Source: Microbispora hainanensis
GTDB taxonomy: Bacteria; Actinomycetota; Actinomycetes; Streptosporangiales; Streptosporangiaceae
Reading direction: 5' to 3'
DNA: 64,000 nt
NCBI RefSeq assembly: GCF_036186745.1
Contig: NZ_CP108086.1
Location: 1,674,001 to 1,738,000, forward strand
Below are positions 60,269 through 64,000 of this stretch, piece by piece (positions within the stretch are counted from its first letter, which is position 1; the number at the start of each line of letters is the position of its first letter). Made by a program: the position numbers and the translations under genes. Under the pieces are notes generated by a model. The model saw nothing but the letters and a program-made list of their open reading frames with translations. It was not told the DNA's origin and searched no databases.

Positions 60269-60310
60269 CGGGTCCCTCCCTTCTTTCTCCTGGATGCGGG
60301 TGATCAGCGG

Positions 60311-60409
60311 TCAGTAGGGCAGCCGGCGGCCCGACGGGGTGCGCAGGTCGGGCGCGGCGTTCGACTGGGGCTTCCTGGTCGGCTTGCCGACTTGAATGCG
60401 ACGTGCCAT
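60311..60409 (-). CDS. 32-residue peptide gene heading the ATP-grasp operon (candidate precursor peptide)
   Basis: ATG 60409 has GGAGGG eight bases upstream, one of the best ribosome binding sites in the window. The peptide starts MARRIQVGKPTRKPQSN and ends LRTPSGRRLPY, followed by TGA. It is strongly basic (eight Arg/Lys), with a Pro-rich middle, no Cys, Trp or His, and a single Tyr as the last residue. It has no signal peptide. The gene stands alone in front of the ligase, MFS and cupin genes, 42 bp from the ligase start. It could be a precursor for a modified peptide or a regulatory leader peptide. I match it to no described family. Confidence 0.65.
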   Translation of the reverse strand: MARRIQVGKPTRKPQSNAAPDLRTPSGRRLPY

Positions 60410-60538
60410 CGAAATCCCTCCACATCCCTGGTGAACCGTTTCGCGTGCCCTCTGACCAGCACGCTGGCACGCGCCCATGGCCGCCACAACGGCCGCGCAC
60501 CCTAATGACCAGGCCGGATGACGTAAGGGGCAGACGGC

Positions 60539-60548
60539 CTACAACTTT
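60539..60548 (-). promoter_or_regulatory. AAAGTTGTAG motif upstream of the peptide operon
   Basis: The same ten bases occur in front of the UbiA gene at 52823-52832. Here they lie about 130 bp before the peptide start codon. This is a candidate common regulator site for the two halves of the cluster. Confidence 0.45.
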
Positions 60549-60573
60549 GGTTACGCCGGGGTGCTACGAAAAT

Positions 60574-62067
60574 TCACACCCGGGCGTAGGCGAAGCTCGG
60601 CGCGCGGCTCGGCCCGCGCCGCAGGTAGGTCCACCACGTGAGCCCGGCGAGCAGCACGTAGGAACCGACGAAGATCCACAGGGCGGGCAGCGACCAGCCC
60701 GCGTGCTCCTGTGCGACACGAGCCGCCGCGGCGCCGGTCACGCCCTTCATCGCGCTCGCCGCGTCGGTGCTCGCCACGCGGAACACCTGCTGGATCAGGA
60801 ACCCGCCGAACGCGCCGATCGCCCCGGCGATGCCGATCACGGCCGCCGCCTTGCGCTTGTAGTCCGGCGCGGTCGCCGCCGGGTCGAGGCCGCGCCTGGC
60901 CGCCTCCCTGCGCCCCAGCTCGCCGAAGATCACCGGGATCATCCGGTACGTCGAGCCGTTGCCCACCCCGGAGCAGGCGAAGACCACCAGGTAGGAGCAG
61001 AAGAACAGGCCGAAGTCGTGGCGGATGACCCCGCCCGCCGCCGCGACCGTCGCCACCACCATCCCGGCGAAGACGGCCAGCGTGACCCGGGCCCCGCCGT
61101 ACCGGTCGGACAGCCTGCCCCCGAAGGGCCGGGCGACGGAGCCGACCAGCGCCCCGACGAAGCCCAGCCCGGCGAGGTAGTCGCGGATGAACGGATGCTG
61201 CGCCAGGAACTCCGGGAACGTCGTCCTGATCACCAGCGGCAGCGCGAAGGAGAACCCGATGAACGAGCCGAACGTGCCGATGTAGAGCAGCGACACGATC
61301 CAGGTCTGCCCGTGCCGCAGCGCCGCGGCGTACGACCGGGGGTCGGCCTTGGCCTCGGCCAGGCTGTCCATGAACAACCAGGCGCCGAGCGCGGCGACCA
61401 CGATGAACGGCATCCAGATGAGCCCGGCGTACGCGAGGTGGACCTGTGTGCCCGACGCCGCCACGGGCACGCCCGCGACGACCACCAGCGGCACCAGGAG
61501 CTGGACGACCGCGACGCCGAGGTTGCCGCCGGCCGCGTTGAGGCCGAGCGCGAAGCCCTTGCGCCGCTCCGGATAGAAGAACGAGATGTTCGCCATCGAG
61601 GAGGAGAAGTTGCCGCCGCCGACGCCCGCCGTGGCGGAGCAGGCGAGCAGGACCCAGAACGTCGTGTCGTGGTCCTGCGCGGCCAGCCACCCGCTCGGCA
61701 CGACGAACGCCAGCAGCGCCGACGGCACCAGCAGCAGCGCCGCCGATATCACCGTCCACAACCGGCCGCCGAGGCGCGGCACCGCGAACGTGTACGGGAT
61801 CCGGATCGCCGAGCCGACCAGGTTGGGCACGGAGACGAGCCAGAACGACTCCGACACGCTCATCGGCAGCCCGGCGGCGGGCAGGCTCAGCACCACCACC
61901 GACCACAGCACCCAGATAGCGAAGCCCAGGTGCTCGGTGAACACCGAGAAGATCAGGTTGCGCCGGGCCACCCGGCGGCCGGTGGTCTCCCAGAACTCCT
62001 CGTCCTCCGGGTTCCAGTGTTCGATCCAGCCGCGGCCGCGCCGGGCGGCCGCCGTCGTTTCGCTCAT
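60574..62067 (-). CDS. narK: NarK-type nitrate/nitrite transporter
   Basis: The protein has 497 residues from ATG 62067 with AAGGAG upstream. It is an MFS protein with 12 helices. It starts with the usual WIEHWNPEDEEFWETTGRRV and RRNLIFSVFTEHLGFAIWVL. The nitrate signatures GVGGGNFSSSMANISFFYPE and GSFIGFSFALPLVIRT include the conserved Arg/Gly-rich surroundings. It imports nitrate or exchanges nitrate for nitrite. It is encoded after the FAD/[2Fe-2S] reductase and the molybdoenzyme, so it belongs to nitrate assimilation. Confidence 0.94.
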   Translation of the reverse strand: MSETTAAARRGRGWIEHWNPEDEEFWETTGRRVARRNLIFSVFTEHLGFAIWVLWSVVVLSLPAAGLPMSVSESFWLVSVPNLVGSAIRIPYTFAVPRLGGRLWTVISAALLLVPSALLAFVVPSGWLAAQDHDTTFWVLLACSATAGVGGGNFSSSMANISFFYPERRKGFALGLNAAGGNLGVAVVQLLVPLVVVAGVPVAASGTQVHLAYAGLIWMPFIVVAALGAWLFMDSLAEAKADPRSYAAALRHGQTWIVSLLYIGTFGSFIGFSFALPLVIRTTFPEFLAQHPFIRDYLAGLGFVGALVGSVARPFGGRLSDRYGGARVTLAVFAGMVVATVAAAGGVIRHDFGLFFCSYLVVFACSGVGNGSTYRMIPVIFGELGRREAARRGLDPAATAPDYKRKAAAVIGIAGAIGAFGGFLIQQVFRVASTDAASAMKGVTGAAAARVAQEHAGWSLPALWIFVGSYVLLAGLTWWTYLRRGPSRAPSFAYARV

Positions 62068-62100
62068 GCGGGTCTCCTTGTCAGCGTGGTCGTAGGGATC

Positions 62101-63579
62101 TCATTGGGCATGCGCCACCCCCGCGGCGTCCTCCTTGTCGGCCCGGGCGAGCCAGCGGGCGATGCCGCAGACCGTGTCGGTGCAGGTGCCGCAGCCGGTG
62201 GTCGCCCGGGTGGCCGAGGCGAGGGCGGTCAGGTCGCGGGCTCCGGACCGCCACGCGGCGACCAGCGTGTTCTTGCTGACCGCGTTGCAGCGGCACACGA
62301 CGCTCGTCCCCGGCAGCGCCGCCGCGTCCGTGCCGCCGGGCGCCCCGCCCTCGCCGTACGGCATGGCCCGGCCGAGCAGCAGCGCGAGCCGGTCGGGCGG
62401 CACGGGCAGGCCGCGGTCGTAGAACTGGGTGATCGTGGCGGCTGCGTCGGGCACGCCGAGCGCGATGGCCCCCGCGACCCGCTCGTCGCGGACGACGAGC
62501 TTGGCGTAGCGGCCCCGGGCCGGCTCGCTGAGCCACAGCACCTCGGCGCGCGGGTCGTCCGGCCCGGCGTGCACGTCGCCGAGCGAGGCCAGGTCCACCC
62601 CGCTCGCCTTGAGCCGGGTCACCACCTTCGTGCCGCGGTAGGGCGAGCGCGTGCCGGTGAGCAGCGCGGCCAGCGCGGCGGCCTGCTCCCAGGCGGGCTG
62701 CACCAGGCCGGGCACCGTGCCGGGATGCCGGGCGCAGTCGCCGATGGCGTGGATCAGCGGGTCGTTCGTGCGCAGGTCGTCGTCCACCAGCACGCCGCCG
62801 TCGACGGCGAGCCCGGCCGCCGACGCCTGCGCGGTCTGCGGGCGGACCCCCGCCGCCACGACGACGAGGTCGGCCTCGACCAGCCGTCCGTCGTCCAGCT
62901 TCAGCCCGTCGCCGGGCAGATAGCGGGCCGCGCGCGAGTTCACCAGCACCCGCACGCCGAGGCCGCGCAGGACCTGGGCGAGCACCTCGCCCGCGCCGTC
63001 GTCGAGCTGGCGCTCCATCAGGTGGCGGCGCGGATGGACGACGGTGACCGCGTTGCCGCGCTCGGCCAGGCCGCGCGCCGCCTCCAGGCCGAGCAGGCCG
63101 CCGCCGAGCACGGCCACCCGCACGCCGCCGCGGGTTCCGGCGGTGATCGCGGCGCAGTCGTCCAGCGTGCGGAACGTGGCCACGCCGGGGGCGAGACCGC
63201 CGTCGTCGCCGGTCAGCCCCTCCACCGGCGGCACCCACGCACGCGCGCCGGTCGCCAGCACGAGCACGTCGTAGCCGATCCGTGTGCCGTCGTCGAGCGT
63301 GACACCGCGCCCCTCGCGGTCGATCGAGACGACCTCGCGGCCCCGATGCACCTCCACGCCGTGCGCGGCGGCCCAGCCCTCGTCCTGCAGCCGCACCGAC
63401 GCCGGGGACATCGCGCCCGCCAGCACGTTCGACAGCAGGACCCGGTTGTACGGCGGGTGCGGCTCGTCGCCGATCGCGACGATGGCGACGCGCTCTCCCG
63501 CCGGATCACGGCGGCGGATCTCCTCCGCCAGCCGGGCGCCGGCCATGCCATAGCCGGCGATCACGACCCTGGTAGTCAC
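62101..63579 (-). CDS. FAD-dependent nitrate/nitrite reductase electron-transfer subunit with BFD [2Fe-2S] domain
   Basis: The protein has 492 residues from GTG 63579, overlapping the preceding gene by four bases. The FAD-binding GYGMAGARLAEEIRRRDPAG and NADH-binding VAVLGGGLLGLEAARGLAER motifs, plus IHAIGDCARHPG, match the NirB N-terminal/NasB family. The C-terminal BFD-like domain has CRCNAVSKNTLV and TGCGTCTDTVCG, ligands for a [2Fe-2S] cluster. It feeds electrons to the molybdenum nitrate reductase encoded just upstream. It lacks the sulfite/nitrite-reductase siroheme domain, so it is not a full NirB. Confidence 0.93.
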   Translation of the reverse strand: MTTRVVIAGYGMAGARLAEEIRRRDPAGERVAIVAIGDEPHPPYNRVLLSNVLAGAMSPASVRLQDEGWAAAHGVEVHRGREVVSIDREGRGVTLDDGTRIGYDVLVLATGARAWVPPVEGLTGDDGGLAPGVATFRTLDDCAAITAGTRGGVRVAVLGGGLLGLEAARGLAERGNAVTVVHPRRHLMERQLDDGAGEVLAQVLRGLGVRVLVNSRAARYLPGDGLKLDDGRLVEADLVVVAAGVRPQTAQASAAGLAVDGGVLVDDDLRTNDPLIHAIGDCARHPGTVPGLVQPAWEQAAALAALLTGTRSPYRGTKVVTRLKASGVDLASLGDVHAGPDDPRAEVLWLSEPARGRYAKLVVRDERVAGAIALGVPDAAATITQFYDRGLPVPPDRLALLLGRAMPYGEGGAPGGTDAAALPGTSVVCRCNAVSKNTLVAAWRSGARDLTALASATRATTGCGTCTDTVCGIARWLARADKEDAAGVAHAQ

Positions 63580-64000
63580 TGCGCCTCCCGTTCGCCCGCC
63601 GGCGTCAGCCGTACGGCGCAGACCTTGAATTCGGGCATCCGGCTGACGGGATCGAGCGCCGGATTCGTCACGAGGTTGGCGCGCTGGGCGCCCGGGAAGT
63701 GGAACGGCAGGAAGACCACGTCGGGCCGCATCGACGGCACGCAGCGCACCGGGACGACGACCCGCCCGCGCCTGCCGACGACCGCCGCCGCCGCGCCGTC
63801 GCTCAGCCCGGCCCGCCGCGCGGTGTCCGGGTGCACCTCGACGTACGCCTCGGGCACGGCCGCGCGCAGCTCCTCCACACGCCGGGTCTGCGCGCCCGAC
63901 TGGTAGTGCTGGAGCACCCGCCCGGTGATCGCGTACAGGGGGAACTCCTCGTCCGGCGGCTCGGCCGGCCCCTTGTGGTCCACCGCGGCGAACCTGGCCC
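63576..64000 (-). CDS. Molybdopterin oxidoreductase, C-terminal part (probably assimilatory nitrate reductase; runs off the window)
   Basis: The frame is open to the window edge. Visible are GRVLQHYQSGAQTRRVEEL, VEVHPDTARRAGLSDGAAAA and FLPFHFPGAQRANLVTNPAL, then DPVSRMPEFKVCAVRL. These belong to the C-terminal dinucleotide-binding domain of molybdopterin enzymes, closest in form to NasA/NarB-type nitrate reductases. The stop overlaps the start of the FAD protein gene by four bases. The catalytic domain lies outside the window. Confidence 0.88.
   Translation of the reverse strand, partial: ARFAAVDHKGPAEPPDEEFPLYAITGRVLQHYQSGAQTRRVEELRAAVPEAYVEVHPDTARRAGLSDGAAAAVVGRRGRVVVPVRCVPSMRPDVVFLPFHFPGAQRANLVTNPALDPVSRMPEFKVCAVRLTPAGEREAQ

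Noticed and set aside
59048-60409. Graspetide (microviridin-type) cluster
   Set aside because: The ligase lacks the features of microviridin-type ligases and the 32-residue peptide has almost no acidic residues to act as acyl donors for side-chain macrocycles.
60403-63906. Long plus-strand open frame opposite the nitrate genes
   Set aside because: Antisense shadow of NarK and the FAD/[2Fe-2S] reductase. Composition is Arg/Gly/His-rich without domains.

Overview
The window is about 64 kb of very GC-rich DNA from an actinobacterium, most likely a filamentous one. I infer this from the codon bias, GTG/TTG starts, SARP and LAL regulators, many NarL- and OmpR-type two-component systems, and an F420-type PPOX-fold enzyme. 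A member of the Streptosporangiales would fit, but I cannot name the genus from sequence alone. No complete mobile element, CRISPR array, rRNA or replication origin is visible.

Layout. (1) 1-7158, minus strand: the start of a CDGSH iron-sulfur protein, then a four-gene operon of a sigma-like/zinc-finger membrane protein, a MinD-like ATPase, a single-pass membrane protein and a long Ser/Thr/Pro-rich exported protein. (2) 7883-10382: photolyase, TetR regulator and PPOX-fold enzyme. (3) 10600-17303: the complete selenocysteine machinery, with selB-selA on the minus strand, selC (tRNA-Sec) at 16105-16197 and selD divergent from it. (4) 17351-24153: two two-component systems, small membrane and exported proteins, and an alpha/beta hydrolase. 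(5) 24328-29291: a formate dehydrogenase operon (fdhA-fdhB-nrfD-like). fdhA reads through an in-frame TGA that is followed by a classical SECIS hairpin with a GGTCT loop, so fdhA is a selenoprotein and the evident client of the sel genes 10-18 kb away. (6) 29321-34759: a SARP-family regulator divergent from an M23 peptidase and an amidase that share an almost identical C-terminal domain. (7) 34955-43570: small proteins, nitroreductase with MarR regulator, a truncated kinase, an OmpR-type system with an exported helical protein, a second alpha/beta hydrolase, a DUF998 membrane protein and a YCII protein. (8) 43674-47892: an ECF42-type sigma factor fused to a degenerate tyrosine recombinase, a PAP2 phosphatase and an APC transporter.

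(9) 47964-60409 looks like an uncharacterised biosynthetic locus. It holds a LAL regulator, leuA, a UbiA prenyltransferase, a NarL-type two-component system, an aldo/keto reductase that has lost three catalytic residues, a bicupin, an MFS exporter, an ATP-grasp ligase and, at the head of that operon, a 32-codon gene with a strong ribosome binding site. The arrangement suggests a ribosomally made peptide modified or extended by an ATP-grasp ligase and exported. (10) 60574-64000 is a nitrate assimilation operon: NarK transporter, FAD/[2Fe-2S] reductase and the end of a molybdopterin oxidoreductase.

Several gene ends are followed by tandem minisatellites of 15-17 bp (10501, 41906, 55676). Upstream regions carry phased repeats that look like regulator sites.
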